From Tretioscincus oriximinensis (Eukaryota; Chordata; Lepidosauria; Squamata; Gymnophthalmidae), in assembly GCA_022410635.1 (NCBI GenBank), contig JAJVDF010000132.1:2324540-2388539 (forward strand): a stretch of DNA of 64,000 bases, written 5' to 3'. The position numbers and the translations under genes were made by a program. Of the stretch, positions 1 through 10,254 are shown piece after piece. Below the pieces are notes generated by a model. That model was not told the DNA's origin. It saw nothing but the letters and a program-made list of their open reading frames with translations, and searched no databases. Positions within the stretch are counted from its first letter, which is position 1, and each line of letters opens with the position of its first letter.

Positions 1-228
1 GGGCCTCTCTCCTGGCGATTTTCTGCCCTTCTTCCTTGTGCTGGAAAGAGGAAGTGACTGAGCTGGTTTGCTAGCTCCTCCCTCTGACTTCACCAGCAAG
101 CTCCTCCCCTCTCTGGGGCTTGTTTTTGCAGGAAAAAACCTGCTTTTTAAGCTTCTAAAATGGCCAAAACTCCAGGGCCTCTCTCCTGGCGATTTTCTGC
201 CCTTCTTCCTTGTGCTGGAAAGAGGAAG
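1..228. repeat. Direct duplication, 54-bp match at 174-bp spacing
   Basis: Bases 1-54 recur without a visible mismatch at 175-228. The spacer (55-174) is pyrimidine-rich. Because the window starts inside the first copy, this could be the edge of a tandem array with a monomer near 174 bp or a simple local duplication. No coding signal is convincing here. Confidence 0.75.
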
Positions 229-860
229 CCGCTCAATGAAGGTAGCCTCCCCGTGGATATTGAAGTTCCACAACATCATAGTGTCAGAAGCTTCCAGATA
301 GGGAGGTTGCTGGGTAATATGATGTAGGGAGCAGCTGCAGCAATTTTACTTAACAAGAACAGCTCCTCAAACCCAAAAGCAAAGTGAATTGGGTACCTAG
401 TGAGAAATCCCTTGCAGTAGAACAACCCTACTTCATTAAGTGCCGTGTCAAAACGAGAAATATTTTAATTCTTTCCCTGCAGGGCTCCAAAGATCATAGG
501 CTTGTTAATCATAAATATAGGTATTTGCTGACAATTATAAACATTGTAATGCTGCCTTTCTCTGCGTTCAATAAACCAGGCATGTACAAGTCCCTTTCTG
601 TTGATATTAAGCTCAAAGGCATTGGGGATAGAATATTAAACTGTCAAAGCAGTTTGCCACTGTGGAAGAGCTTCTGCTTTATTTAAGAGCCAAATCTCTC
701 CCTCTTTCCTCACTTTCTCTCTTATGCGCACACTGCCACATACATAACAAAGGCTGGCTCCAGGCTACGAGGGGGAAACATAGAATCTAGTTTATTTCCA
801 GCAATTCCCTTTCACTGTCTGTACCAGAGGCCAGCGCAAAAATCATGTGGCCAGCCTTAT

Positions 861-1190
861 TGTCAAGAGAACTTGCCATGTTTGTATGTTGTGGGTATTT
901 AACAGTTATGAAGCCATATGTGTGTATGCAAGCAAGTATTGTAGTTCTGTTGTTCCGTTACCAGTTCTGGAGGGAAACTTTAATATTTGAAATGTAACTA
1001 ATAACAATGCTGAGTTTCGAGCAGGACGTTTGGCCTGCAGCGATTGGCCTGGCTACAGTATAAATACGGCTGGGGTTTCCAGGACTAATCACTGCAGACC
1101 TAACTCGGATTCCACTTAGAGCTGAATAAACGCTTCAGAACTGCAACACTTTCTGCCTGAGTGCTTCTTTCTGCCATCAGTGGCATCACA
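861..1190 (+). mobile_element. Solo LTR of an endogenous retrovirus-like element
   Basis: The 3' two thirds has LTR promoter organisation: an inverted CCAAT motif (ATTGG, about 1042), a TATA box TATAAATA at 1059-1066, a polyadenylation signal AATAAA at 1125-1130, and an end in ...GGCATCACA at 1190. The segment from about 1035 to 1190 clearly matches 17280-17419, which is why I treat both as one LTR family. The 5' limit at TGTC (861) is inferred from TG...CA termini and imperfect 5-bp flanks (CTTAT and CTTAC). No gag, pol or env sequence is attached, so it is a solo LTR or fragment. Confidence 0.6.
1059..1066 (+). promoter_or_regulatory. TATA box of the LTR
   Basis: TATAAATA lies 59 bp upstream of AATAAA, inside the segment shared with the LTR at 17067-17419. 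Spacing fits a short U3/R boundary. Whether it is active cannot be told from sequence. Confidence 0.5.
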
Positions 1191-2188
1191 CTTACCTTGC
1201 TGGGCAAACAGCGACGTGATGGGTACTTCTATGAATTCCAGTGTCTTAAATTACTGCAAGTGTGCAGAACCAGCCATTGCACTTGTGTAATCAGAATTTT
1301 CAGCCTTGTTTGTACTCTACACATGGGTGGGGGACTCCCCCTATCCCCCACCCTGCCTTGAAATCAAGGTCAGAAGCAAGGTTGCAATTTGATTTTCCTG
1401 TAATAGTGATACACTATAGTTTCAGCCCTATATGTCAGGGCTGTGTTGTGATTGTCAGGGATACATGTGACAATCTCCACTACCTTGGAAAAATTCCAGT
1501 TTTCAGGCTCTGTTGTAGAAACTGCCATTCAACTTGCAAAGTGGATCATTTTGGCAATGTTTCAGAGATTAGAACCTGATCCAACGTGTAGGCTTACACA
1601 ATGGTAAAACTATAATGTCTCAACATATACTGTATAGAAGGCAGCGAGATCTGTACGTTTTCCATCCAAAGCAGGAAGAACAAATTAATACATTTAAAAG
1701 AATGAAGTACAAAGATTACATATTAATAGAACAGACATATTTTTCTGAATAGATAATCTACCAGAAGGATTAACCTTGCTGAACTTCAACAGGCTTCTTG
1801 AGAAAAACAATACTTGCAGTGTTGATGTTTCTTGAAACTTGGGTGGTTTTATTTTTTTTTTACTGTAATTTGTGTTCTTCAACAGAGGATGTTTAGGCCC
1901 AGAGGATGGGAAACTGCAGCCTATATATATAGAAAAATAGATGAAGTTAAATCATTTACCATAGTTAGGGTTGCCATACATCCCAGTAAACCGGGACAAT
2001 CCCGGTTTGGGGGACTAAAATATCGTCCCCTCCGGGTTTTAAGCTAAAATCCCGGCTTTTTACATTCCCCGATGCTGCATCAGGGAACGTAAAAAGGTGG
2101 GATTTTAAAGGAAAAGCAGCCGTCAGAGCTGACGGCTGCAGCGCGTGACGCTTTCCGGGGTCCTGGGAGGACCCTCGGAGCGCACCAT

Positions 2189-2388
2189 AGCTGCTCCTTG
2201 GCTGGAGGCGGGGTTTCGCCCTGCTCTCAGGCAAAGCCAGCTCGCCTCCAGTAGAGCAAAAACGCCTGGGTTTCTGACAGGAGGGCAGCTCTCTTCTCCT
2301 GTCACAAACGCAGGTGTTTTTCCTCTGCTGGAGCTGGCACGCTTGCCTGAGAACAGGGCGAAACCCCGCCTCCAGCCAAGGAGCAGCT
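2189..2388. repeat. Large palindrome inside the hAT-like element
   Basis: Arm 2189-2233 is the reverse complement of 2344-2388 with one mismatch in 45. The pairing continues inward with more mismatches to an apex near 2285-2295. The whole segment could form one long hairpin. Confidence 0.85.
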
Positions 2389-2454
2389 ACATACGCGCAC
2401 ACAGACGCTTGTAGTGAGAGCAGAAGAGCGGTTCTGCCTGTCTCTACAAGAGTC

Positions 2455-2530
2455 TGTATGTGTGCATGCGCGCACGCATTCGTGGGTGTGCACGTGCATG
2501 CGTTCGTGTGTGTGCACGTGCGTGCATGCA
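2455..2530. repeat. Alternating purine-pyrimidine (TG/CG/CA) tract
   Basis: About 75 bases of TG, CG and CA dinucleotides with few interruptions, including GCGCGC-like steps. Such tracts favour Z-DNA in vitro. It lies inside the hAT-like element near its right end. Confidence 0.7.
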
Positions 2531-2612
2531 CCCCCCACCCCGTCCCGTTTTTGGGCTGCCAAAATATGACAACCCTAACCGTAGTGATGGCCAGGCTTAA
2601 CAGGGTCTAGCT

Positions 2613-2800
2613 CAGGGGTGGGCAATTAATTTTTCCCAAGGGGCCGCATGAGAAATTGGGGTGGTTTTAGAGGGCCGGATTAATATAGTTAACTCAGTTC
2701 TACCCAATACTGTATATAACTCTGAGCTAAGAGGGGCGGGCCGCTCAGAGACAGTAGGAGGGCCGCATGTGGCCCTCGGGCCGCCCCTTGCCCAGGTCTG
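2613..2800. mobile_element. hAT (Charlie-type ends) MITE, 188 bp
   Basis: The left end CAGGGGTGGGCAA and right end TTGCCCAGGTCTG form the inverted repeat typical of hAT elements. They are flanked by a perfect 8-bp target duplication, GTCTAGCT, at 2605-2612 and 2801-2808. It has no coding capacity, so it must have been mobilised in trans. Confidence 0.9.
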
Positions 2801-2959
2801 GTCTAGCTGGTGTGTAAGCCTTTGTGAAAAAGCCTTCCAGCAGAACATACCATGAAGTTTAAATGCAAAATTACAAGCTTCAGTTCAAACAGCAATGATC
2901 TAATAATCAAGAGAACATTAGAATTGTTTAAGGCAATTACAATGGCATTATGGTGCCTT

Positions 2960-3215
2960 ACCATAGAACACCTACAGGGTAGTCACATAGAGTGGGCAGC
3001 TCTACAAGATTGTTCCATTGGTCAAGGTTGTATTTTGTTCTCGCCACTTCTAAGCCCGCTTAAGGATTTTCCATGTTAAGCATTCTTGGTTTGCGCCAGG
3101 CAGAGGGTTATCACAAAAAGGCATGTCAACCGATGATATTCTGCCACAATAAATGGGAATCTTGTTACCCGAACTCTGGTGGTGTTCACCCTTAGGTTGT
3201 GTCAGGTGCTAATTG
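2960..3215 (+). other. Possible LTR-like fragment
   Basis: Contains CCATTGG near 3014, AATAAA near 3148 and a downstream TG-rich stretch, in the order of an LTR U3-R-U5. No second copy and no target duplication were found, so this is only a suggestion. Confidence 0.2.
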
Positions 3216-3219
3216 TTTT

Positions 3220-4910
3220 CCTATCTGTCAAGTGCATGTCTGCCCCTTAGCTGCAGGTAGCTCCATGCATTGAAAGTAATCCATGTTTTCCTAATTAAAA
3301 TGGTTCTTATGTATATCTGCTCGCTTTTTTTGACAGTGCTTCTAGATGAAGACAGCCTTTCCATTTTGACACTGATTACTGGTGCTACTTTTCTTTCCGT
3401 TGCATTTCTTGATTCTCTCTCCCCCCCACCCCCCCACCCCGTTTCTTTAGATTTTTTGGTCTCTAAAATTCCCAACAGATTCATACTGTTCTCATTGTTG
3501 CTATGGCACAGTAAGTCTTGTGTAATGCAACTGGGTGTGCACCTCATTGTTGAGCGTGTGGTGCAAAGCCTCTGCATCTGTTTTTTAAAAAATCTCCCAC
3601 ACTCATGAAAGCATATGAGCCTTATAGCAGCAATACAACTTTTAACATTTAATTTTATGGCATGAGACTTTAGTTCACCCAAGTGCTTGGTTAGACCTTC
3701 CCACTTTCACACACATGGATTGAAAGAATTGTCTCCAGTCAATTGAAGTTATTCAGAGTATTACCCTTTTGGGAGGTGGGATTATTGTGTTTTTATCCAT
3801 GCTGCAAAGGCTAATGGTACAAATAGAGATCATTGGTGGGGGGGGCTATATAAGTTTTTTAAATACTTCCATAGTAATTTTACATAGAAGATTACTATTT
3901 CTTCAAACCAAGGAAATGCTAAGAGATATGATTTTTTTCCGCTTGGAGTAGGCATTGCTGTAGTTGGGATATAAGCTTTGGAACTATATATTTCACATCT
4001 TTAACCATGCTAGATAAGTTCTTGCATTATTCTATTCATGCTGATATTAACATACCGATTATCTTCTGATAGCAATGTTAGTAATCACTCAATTTCCTAT
4101 AAATTAAGTAAGCTTAGATTCCCAAGCATGATGTCTGAGTAGACACCCTTACACCTTCCGTGGTTATCTCTGAAGTGACCAGAAACCTTCGTCATAACAT
4201 TATCAACTCAATGATTTCTCCATTCTAACATTGATGTCACTCTAAGCAATAATTTTCAAGCTTCTTGTTTTCTGACATTGCTTGAATTCTCACTAACATA
4301 GACCGTTTACTATTTTGGATAGGACTAAGGAATTCAACATCTGGAGGTACATGTTTAGATGGGTCTGTTCCAAAGTCTGTTTTTTTTAAAAGATAGCTTA
4401 AAATGCTAGTTTCTCTGTCACCTGCTGCTGAGCTCGTTTTCTGATTTCTGCCTCCAGGGACAGGTGAAGCAGGAGGTCCTAAAATGCTTCTTCGCTTCTG
4501 TTAATGCTTATGAAGTATTCTTTCTCCTGCGCTAGCCAAGTATGATGGTAAATGTTTCCAAAGTGCTGTGTTTCTACATAAGGAGCAAGCAATCTGAAAT
4601 CCATTCCCAGCAAGAATGTCCTGACTGAATAGAGTTTGTCCAGATAAAAATATACAGCAATACTACACCAAAAAAAACCTATTTCAGCTGCAGTTGCCAT
4701 TATTTTAGCTATATTTGTTGAAATTATTTATTTTCATTTTTTATATCCATTAAAGTGTATTACTGCCATCTATCCTGATTTTATCTATTTACACATGAGG
4801 AACAAGGATATGGAAAACAAGGGGCCATCCTCACACACGCATTCAAGTGAGTTGGGTGCAACATCACCTTCAATCTGCCCCACTCAGTCATGCACATACG
4901 TACAGTGATC
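3220..4910. other. No recognisable gene or repeat
   Basis: AT-rich, mostly unique-looking sequence. It contains a C-rich run (3420-3440) and a minus-strand 73-codon frame (4479-4700) that I could not relate to any family. I see no splice-bounded exon here. Confidence 0.4.
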
Positions 4911-4913
4911 TAC

Positions 4914-6732
4914 TTCAGTTTTCACTGAAGAAGACAGAGGGAATTTACCCACAACAGATTTAGTTTTCTCAGAAAGAACACCAGAGGAATTGAACGGGAT
5001 AGAGATAACAAGGGAGGAGGTCCTTGCTAGCCTAAATAAGCTGAACATTTATAAATCCCGAGGGCCAGACGGCATTCACCCAAGAATTCTTAAAGAACTC
5101 AAATGCGAAATTGCCGAACTTCTAACCAAAATATTTAATCTTTCCTTAAGATCAGGCATAGTACCAATAGATTGGAAGGTAGCTAATGTAACACCAATCT
5201 TCAAAAAAGGATCCCGGGGTGATCCCGGAAATTATAGACCAATCAGTTTAACATCAATTCCAGGTAAAGTGTTGGAAACCTTAATTAAGGACAAAATTAC
5301 TAAACACATGGAGAAGCATGCATTGCTGAATGAAACTCAGCATGGCTTTAGCAAAGGTAAATCATGCCTTACCAACTTGCTAGAATTCTTTGAGAATGTA
5401 AACAAACATGTAGATAAAGGGGATCCAGTTGATATTGTGTATCTAGATTTTCAGAAGGCGTTTGATAAAGTCCCTCATCAAAGGCTTCTAAAAAAACTCC
5501 ATACTCATGGTATAAGAGGACAGACTTTGTCCTGGATTGGAAACTGGCTAAAAGATAGAAAACAGAGGGTAGTATTAAATGGACAGTTCTCTGAGTGGAA
5601 AGAGGTAAGAAGTGGGGTACCCCAGGGATCTGTACTGGGACCCTTGCTTTTCAATATATTTATAAATGATCTGGATGCTGAGGTAAATAGTGAAGTAGCC
5701 AAGTTTGCTGACGACACTAAACTGTTCAGGGTAGTGAAAACTGAAAATGATTGTAAGGCACTCCAGAGTGATTTATTGAAATTGGGTGAGTGGGCATCAA
5801 AGTGGCAAATGCACTTCAACTTAAGCAAGTGCAAGGTCATGCATATTGGGGCAAAGAACCCAAAATACTCCTACCACCTGATGGGAACCAAGCTTTCTGT
5901 GACCGAGCAAGAAAAGGATCTTGGGGTGTTAGTGGACAATTCAATGAAAATGTCAACCCAGTGTGCAGCAGTTGCAAAAAAGGCAAATTCCATGTTGGGG
6001 ATAATTAGGAAAGGAATCGAAAATAAGTCAGCAAATGTTGTTTTGCCTCTTTATAAATCTGTGGTGAGGCCACATTTGGAATACTGTGTTCAATTCTGGT
6101 CACCACATCTCAAGAGGGATATTTTGGAACTGGAGAAGGTGCAGAAAAGGGCAACAAAAATGATCAAGGGTCTGGAGCACCTCCCTTACGAAGCAAGGCT
6201 GCAACGTCTGGGCCTCTTCAGCCTTGAAAGGAGACGTTTGAGGGGTGATCTGATTGAAGTGTACAAAATCATGCATGGGATCGACAGGGTGAATAGAGAA
6301 AAAATGTTTTCTCTATCACACAACACAAGGACCAGAGGGCACTCCTTAAAACTGTTGGGTAGAAAAGTGAGAACAGACAAAGGGAAGTATTTTTTCACCC
6401 AGAGGGTCATCGGCCTGTGGAATTTACTTCCTGAAGAGGTAGTGGTAGCTAACAGCTTGGATAGTTTCAAGACAGGACTAGACAGGTTTATGGACACTAA
6501 GGGTATAAATGGATACTAAGACAGTTGTCTGGATGTAGCCTCCGGGATGGAGCAACAGGCAGGACTTTTGAAATACCATTTGCAGGGAGTCATGAACAGG
6601 AGCATATTTTGCTTTCCTCTGTTCGGACTGCCCAGGTGCATCTGGTGGGCCTTTGTGTGACACAGAATGCTGGACTCGATGGGCTGTGGCCTGATCCAGT
6701 ATGGCTCTTCTTATGTTCTTATGTTCTTATGT
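4914..6732 (+). mobile_element. CR1 LINE (lineage A), 5' truncated, 3' complete
   Basis: Matches the other lineage-A copies in this window. It begins abruptly inside the endonuclease-RT linker at about 4914 and runs through the RT frame, a 3' UTR of about 190 bp and a terminal tandem of TTCTTATG octamers (about 6709-6732). A 3' end made of 8-bp repeats without poly(A) is diagnostic of CR1. The 5' truncation is the normal result of incomplete target-primed reverse transcription. Confidence 0.95.
4990..6519 (+). CDS. CR1 LINE ORF2 fragment: reverse transcriptase and C-terminal domain
   Basis: A 509-codon uninterrupted frame encoding the RT and C-terminal region of a CR1 LINE ORF2 protein, which copies its own RNA at a nicked genomic target. 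Counting from 4990, visible RT motifs are NYRPISLTSIPGK (81-93), VYLDFQKAFDKV with the first catalytic Asp at 153, GVPQGSVLGP (209-218), and the FADD box (239-242) carrying the other two Asp. The region after about 300 is the conserved CR1 C-terminal region. The first codon is TTG; the frame is open further upstream to the element edge at about 4914, so there is no real start. The endonuclease domain is absent, so the copy cannot move by itself. The lack of stops suggests a recent insertion. Confidence 0.92.
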   Translation: MNGIEITREEVLASLNKLNIYKSRGPDGIHPRILKELKCEIAELLTKIFNLSLRSGIVPIDWKVANVTPIFKKGSRGDPGNYRPISLTSIPGKVLETLIKDKITKHMEKHALLNETQHGFSKGKSCLTNLLEFFENVNKHVDKGDPVDIVYLDFQKAFDKVPHQRLLKKLHTHGIRGQTLSWIGNWLKDRKQRVVLNGQFSEWKEVRSGVPQGSVLGPLLFNIFINDLDAEVNSEVAKFADDTKLFRVVKTENDCKALQSDLLKLGEWASKWQMHFNLSKCKVMHIGAKNPKYSYHLMGTKLSVTEQEKDLGVLVDNSMKMSTQCAAVAKKANSMLGIIRKGIENKSANVVLPLYKSVVRPHLEYCVQFWSPHLKRDILELEKVQKRATKMIKGLEHLPYEARLQRLGLFSLERRRLRGDLIEVYKIMHGIDRVNREKMFSLSHNTRTRGHSLKLLGRKVRTDKGKYFFTQRVIGLWNLLPEEVVVANSLDSFKTGLDRFMDTKGINGY

Positions 6733-7401
6733 ACTTGCTTAAAGCGTCTGTGAACTTAGCAAATTTCGTGAGACTTCAGGGCAGGAGTAAACGTTTATTG
6801 TCTCTTAGCTTGCAGAGAATGCTTGAGAATTGTAGGTAGGGTGGCAGAGAATGCTGGGGTTAGTAAGACAGACAAGCAAGACAGGCAAGCACAGCAATGC
6901 CATATGGGGCCCGTTATGTGATGACATTGCTAGGGAATGTCTCAGTGGAGCAGCCTAGAAGCCTTAACGTAACATTGGTATGGGGACAAATAGCGAATGC
7001 TTTTTTAAATAAGGCAAACTCTGTCCTGGGAATGTGCCCTAAGACTAGGGCTTCATCCAGGATCAAAAATATGCTATTTTGTAATTGTACTCAATTTGCC
7101 AGGAATATAGAACTGTAGTACTGGTTAACATTATTTTAGTAAAAAATTAACCATTGTAGTTCAATGTCCTATTGTTCATAACTGTACTTCTATGTGGAAA
7201 GGTACAGCAAACGTTTGGTGTGAATTGTTGCTATCTGGAATTACTCCAACGGATACTATCGTATAGCATGATGGGAGGGTTAGCTAATCTGGCCATAAAT
7301 GTGTTTCGTGGTGATCANGAGAATATAGGTTGCTTTTTAATGTTGTACCAAAAAAGGCTGCAAAACTTTTTTTTTCAAATGATGCCTTTATTTATTTCTA
7401 G
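6733..7401. other. Flank between CR1 copy and candidate exon
   Basis: No repeat or gene recognised. The last 40 bases (about 7360-7401) are T-rich and end in TTTCTAG, which fits a polypyrimidine tract and splice acceptor for the segment that follows. Confidence 0.4.
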
Positions 7402-7524
7402 ATTGATGCAGACCAAAGCCAAGGGGCTGTTTTTCTACGTGAATTTACCTTAATCCGAAGAGAAAGCCTCAATGACGATTTCCTTTCAGAGTTGCTGAAT
7501 ACTAACCATAAAATAGAAGACACG
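7402..7524 (+). CDS. Candidate internal exon of an unidentified host gene
   Basis: Exactly 123 bases (41 codons, phase 0 at both ends) lie between a T-rich acceptor ending in TTTATTTCTAG and a donor ACG|GTAGGG. The frame from 7402 has no stop and starts IDADQSQGAVFLREFTLIRR. It goes on with acidic and hydrophobic residues, such as DDFLSELLN, that look like ordinary protein rather than repeat translation. It matches none of the LINE, SINE or LTR families here. I do not recognise the parent protein. If real, most of this window is intronic sequence of a plus-strand gene. It could still be a chance open segment, since 41 codons is short. No other exon of comparable quality was seen. Confidence 0.5.
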
Positions 7525-8915
7525 GTAGGGCATCCTATCTATTTGTGCATCCGGAAAATGGCATATAAAGTGTTATCCACCCCTTTTCAATCCCTTTATT
7601 CTGTTGATATTCCTGTTTAGGTAGGCTTGGGGCAGTCAAGCAGACAAAATGGGAGAGTCTCATATTTAATTGGTTTTATGCTCCTGAAAGTATTTTTGTA
7701 AGCTCTTTGCCGTATTTATAAAGGTGAAATACAAGTAGTGATTACAATGTTGAGAAATGCATTTTTTCCACACTTTTAAGTACGGTGTGTTCTGTTTCAC
7801 TGCATGCTTGATTCACTTCAGAAATTATGGGATTTTAAGACTCTGTCTGAAGTAAAATTAAATACAAATAACTTTGTCCTCTCGTTCTGTCTTGCAATTT
7901 GTGAAAATATACGGCTGGCTAGAGTATTATATAGATGAAGTGGCTTGCGTAGATAAATCTTGTTCAGTCAAAGGACATAGTTAACAAAGAGGATGGAAGC
8001 GTTAAACTGTTCCTTGTGTTTCTGGTAGTCTATCTGCTTTCTAAATGCCGGTAACTATTTCTAGGCTTCTCACAATCTCACCTCAGAAGTTCATGCCTCA
8101 GGCAAAATCAACACTTTGTTTTTACCAAGTATANAAATTAATTGGTGAAAGTTGTAGCGTCGACTGATCCTTTACGACCANGACAATAAAGATTCCTTTA
8201 AAGATGATAGAATTTTCCCTCAGTGNGATTAATGATGTGTGGCATGAATCACTGTGTACCAAATGCCTCCAGTACTGGGTTGCCAAGACTGTCAGGCGTC
8301 CTTTTTGTTCAGTTTTGTGTCTGCTTTGTTTGCTTAGCTGTTGTTATTTTACAAGACACTGACTTCAAGTAACAAATGTTAGTGCTTTATAGTTCTGATT
8401 AAATTCTAATCTGAAAGTATTCATCTTCAGCAAATTCATCACAAAATACTATAAAATAACCCAAAAATAGTACTTCCTTTTCCAGAAATGAATGACATCA
8501 TATTGTAAAAAGGTGGCAGAAAAAATGGAATCTGTTGTAATTAAAATATTTTAAAAATTATGGGAATGTATTGTATTTAAAATAATGCCAAAATGAAATT
8601 ACAGTTGTTATAGGAAGCCCAAATGACAATGGTTGTGCTGCATGGAAAATGATTGCCCTAGGAAACATTTGATTATGTCAGGAAGATTAATGGCATATTA
8701 ATATATTAACTCTTACTGACTTTTTTGGGGGGGACGACGACGACGATGAGAGAGATACCCTTTCAATGACAGAGTTACAGTTATGGGTACTCTTTCCAGA
8801 GAAATAGAGCTTATGTTTTCAAACGCTACAAGTTTCTAAAATAGAATATGATTGTTTCTGCACTTCCTGCTTTGTTTATTGTCTGCCTCTCTTTCAAGCT
8901 TTTGTTTACATTTTG
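7525..8915. other. No recognisable gene; AT-rich
   Basis: AT-rich unique-looking sequence with isolated N bases (8134, 8181, 8226) and a short (GAC)n tract at about 8734-8748. Nothing further supported. Confidence 0.4.
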
Positions 8916-9124
8916 GAGAACCAGTTTGGTGTAGTGGTTAGAGTGTTGGACTCGTACATGGTCATCTTCCAGTTCGATTCCCTGTTCCTCCATGAAAGCC
9001 AGTAGGGTGACCTTGGGCCAGTCACAGTTCTTTGAACTCTCTCAGCCCCACCTACTCCCTGTGGGTGGCCTGAGACCTTCGGGTATATTGGCAGGATACA
9101 AGTACAAATAAATAAATAAATAAA
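8916..9124 (+). mobile_element. tRNA-derived SINE with L2-like tail
   Basis: The head carries RNA polymerase III promoter elements: an A-box-like GTGTAGTGGTTAGAGTG near 8930-8946 and a B-box-like AGTTCGATTCC near 8972-8982. The body has the AGCCCCACCTAC segment common in squamate tRNA SINEs. The tail CTGAGACCTTCGGGTATA followed by (AAAT)n matches the L2 3' ends seen at 62250 and 54420, suggesting mobilisation by L2 machinery. Confidence 0.85.
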
Positions 9125-9533
9125 TGTCTTCACTTTTCACCCTAGCATGAGTCCAATTAGAGAGTTCAGCAGGTCAAAACAAGTGCAGGAGGTGGGTTGA
9201 CAAGTGATCCATGGGAAAAAAGAATGAAAGACACCTAGCGTGCACCCTTTGATCTTTGAAGTGTCATTTCTTTGGGGCAACAGTCCAAGGGGTTACCACC
9301 CTTACATAATTCTATTTCAACTTGGTTTCAGCCCAAACTTAACATATCGTTTTTATGCTATATCAAACTTCAAAAGTATCCATTTGCATATGGTATATAA
9401 ATAAGCAGATAATACATGAACGCTAAACTAGGAATTTTTTGATTTCTGTATAATATAAATATATTTTGATTTCTACATAATATACTTTTAGATGCTGCTG
9501 TTTTCTAATGTTAATATATTTTAACATTATGTT

Positions 9534-9598
9534 ACTGTAAACCGCCCTGAGACCTTCAGGTATAGGGCAGTATAAAAATGTAAACAAATAATATTACA
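9534..9598 (+). mobile_element. L2-type 3' tail fragment
   Basis: Contains CCGCCCTGAGACCTTCAGG and GGGCAGTATAAAAATG followed by an AAAT-like tail. It is a short remnant of an L2 LINE or of a SINE sharing its tail. Confidence 0.6.
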
Positions 9599-9809
9599 TG
9601 TTTGCTATACTAGATAGATTTTTTTATTTAAAAATGATGAATTATCAGGGTGTTTTGTTTGCATTTTTTGCATTCATGTGGATGTGGAAAATGAAAGTCT
9701 ATATAAAAATCTCTATGTAGCTATCAAGGAAATATGGGAGAAAGAGCAGTAGCTACAGCAGTTGCCGTTTTGACTCTCAGTTCCCCTCCAGAAGTAAGCA
9801 ATGGTAAAC

Positions 9810-9968
9810 TATTTGNAGGGNGTCACGAACAGGAGCAGCATATTTTGCTTTCCTCTGTTCGGACTGCCCAGGTGCATCTGGTGGGCCTCTGTGTGACACA
9901 GAATGCTGGACTCGATGGGCTGTGGCCTGATCCAGGATGGCTCTTCTTATGTTCTTATGTTCTTATGT
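9810..9968 (+). mobile_element. CR1 lineage A, 3' end fragment
   Basis: The last 160 bases of the CR1-A 3' UTR, closely matching 6583-6732, ending in TTCTTATG repeats. Two N bases (9816, 9821) fall near its 5' break. Confidence 0.9.
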
Positions 9969-10186
9969 ACTTCTTTATCTCTCCAAAGTTGCATAGCGAT
10001 GCCCACGGTGGTGCCCGTGCAGTCAACTAGAGCTCAGATGCAGTCAAGCATGAATTGGGTGTAACTGATTGGTACCCAATACCAACAGATTAAACAGAAG
10101 CAACAGGGGTGAAGAAAGTGATGTATTCAGTTTTCAGTTTTTACATTTCGGCTGTTTAATGCCTAGTCATCAAAGCAAGAAATTCT

Positions 10187-10254
10187 TTAATAAACTTGGG
10201 CCACAGTCATACTTGTTCGCCTGAACAAGTATGATTGTGGCCCAAGTTTATTAA
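10187..10254. repeat. 68-bp near-perfect hairpin
   Basis: Two 32-base arms (10187-10218 and 10223-10254) pair with a single mismatch around the 4-base loop GCCT. The arms include ACTTGGGCCACA. I found no terminal repeat or target duplication that would make it an obvious MITE, and no second copy in the window. Confidence 0.85.

Larger units (their letters stand above)
1966..2577. mobile_element. hAT-like non-autonomous DNA transposon with internal palindrome
   Basis: The ends are inverted repeats: TAGGGTTGCCATA at 1966 and its near complement TATGACAACCCTA ending at 2577. They are flanked by ACCATAGT (1958-1965) and ACCGTAGT (2578-2585), an 8-bp target duplication with one mismatch, the size typical of hAT elements. 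Next to the left end are GGGAC/GTCCC-type repeats. The interior holds a palindrome of about 200 bp (2189-2388) and an alternating purine-pyrimidine tract (about 2455-2530). No transposase frame is present. The open frames over this region in several phases follow from its GC-rich low complexity and are not genes. Confidence 0.75.

Noticed and set aside
1965..2610. Overlapping open frames of 60-188 codons on both strands
   Set aside because: They lie in a palindromic, GC-rich and (TG)n-type transposon interior. Frames open on both strands with His/Thr/Cys-rich translations reflect low complexity.
4479..4700. Small minus-strand gene of 73 codons with a hydrophobic N-terminus
   Set aside because: Starts with ATG and has one hydrophobic stretch, but there is no promoter, splice context or family resemblance, and AT-rich DNA often gives such frames.
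8916..9000. A functional tRNA gene
   Set aside because: The A-box and B-box-like sequences belong to a SINE head. The cloverleaf is degraded and the copy continues into a SINE body and LINE-like tail.
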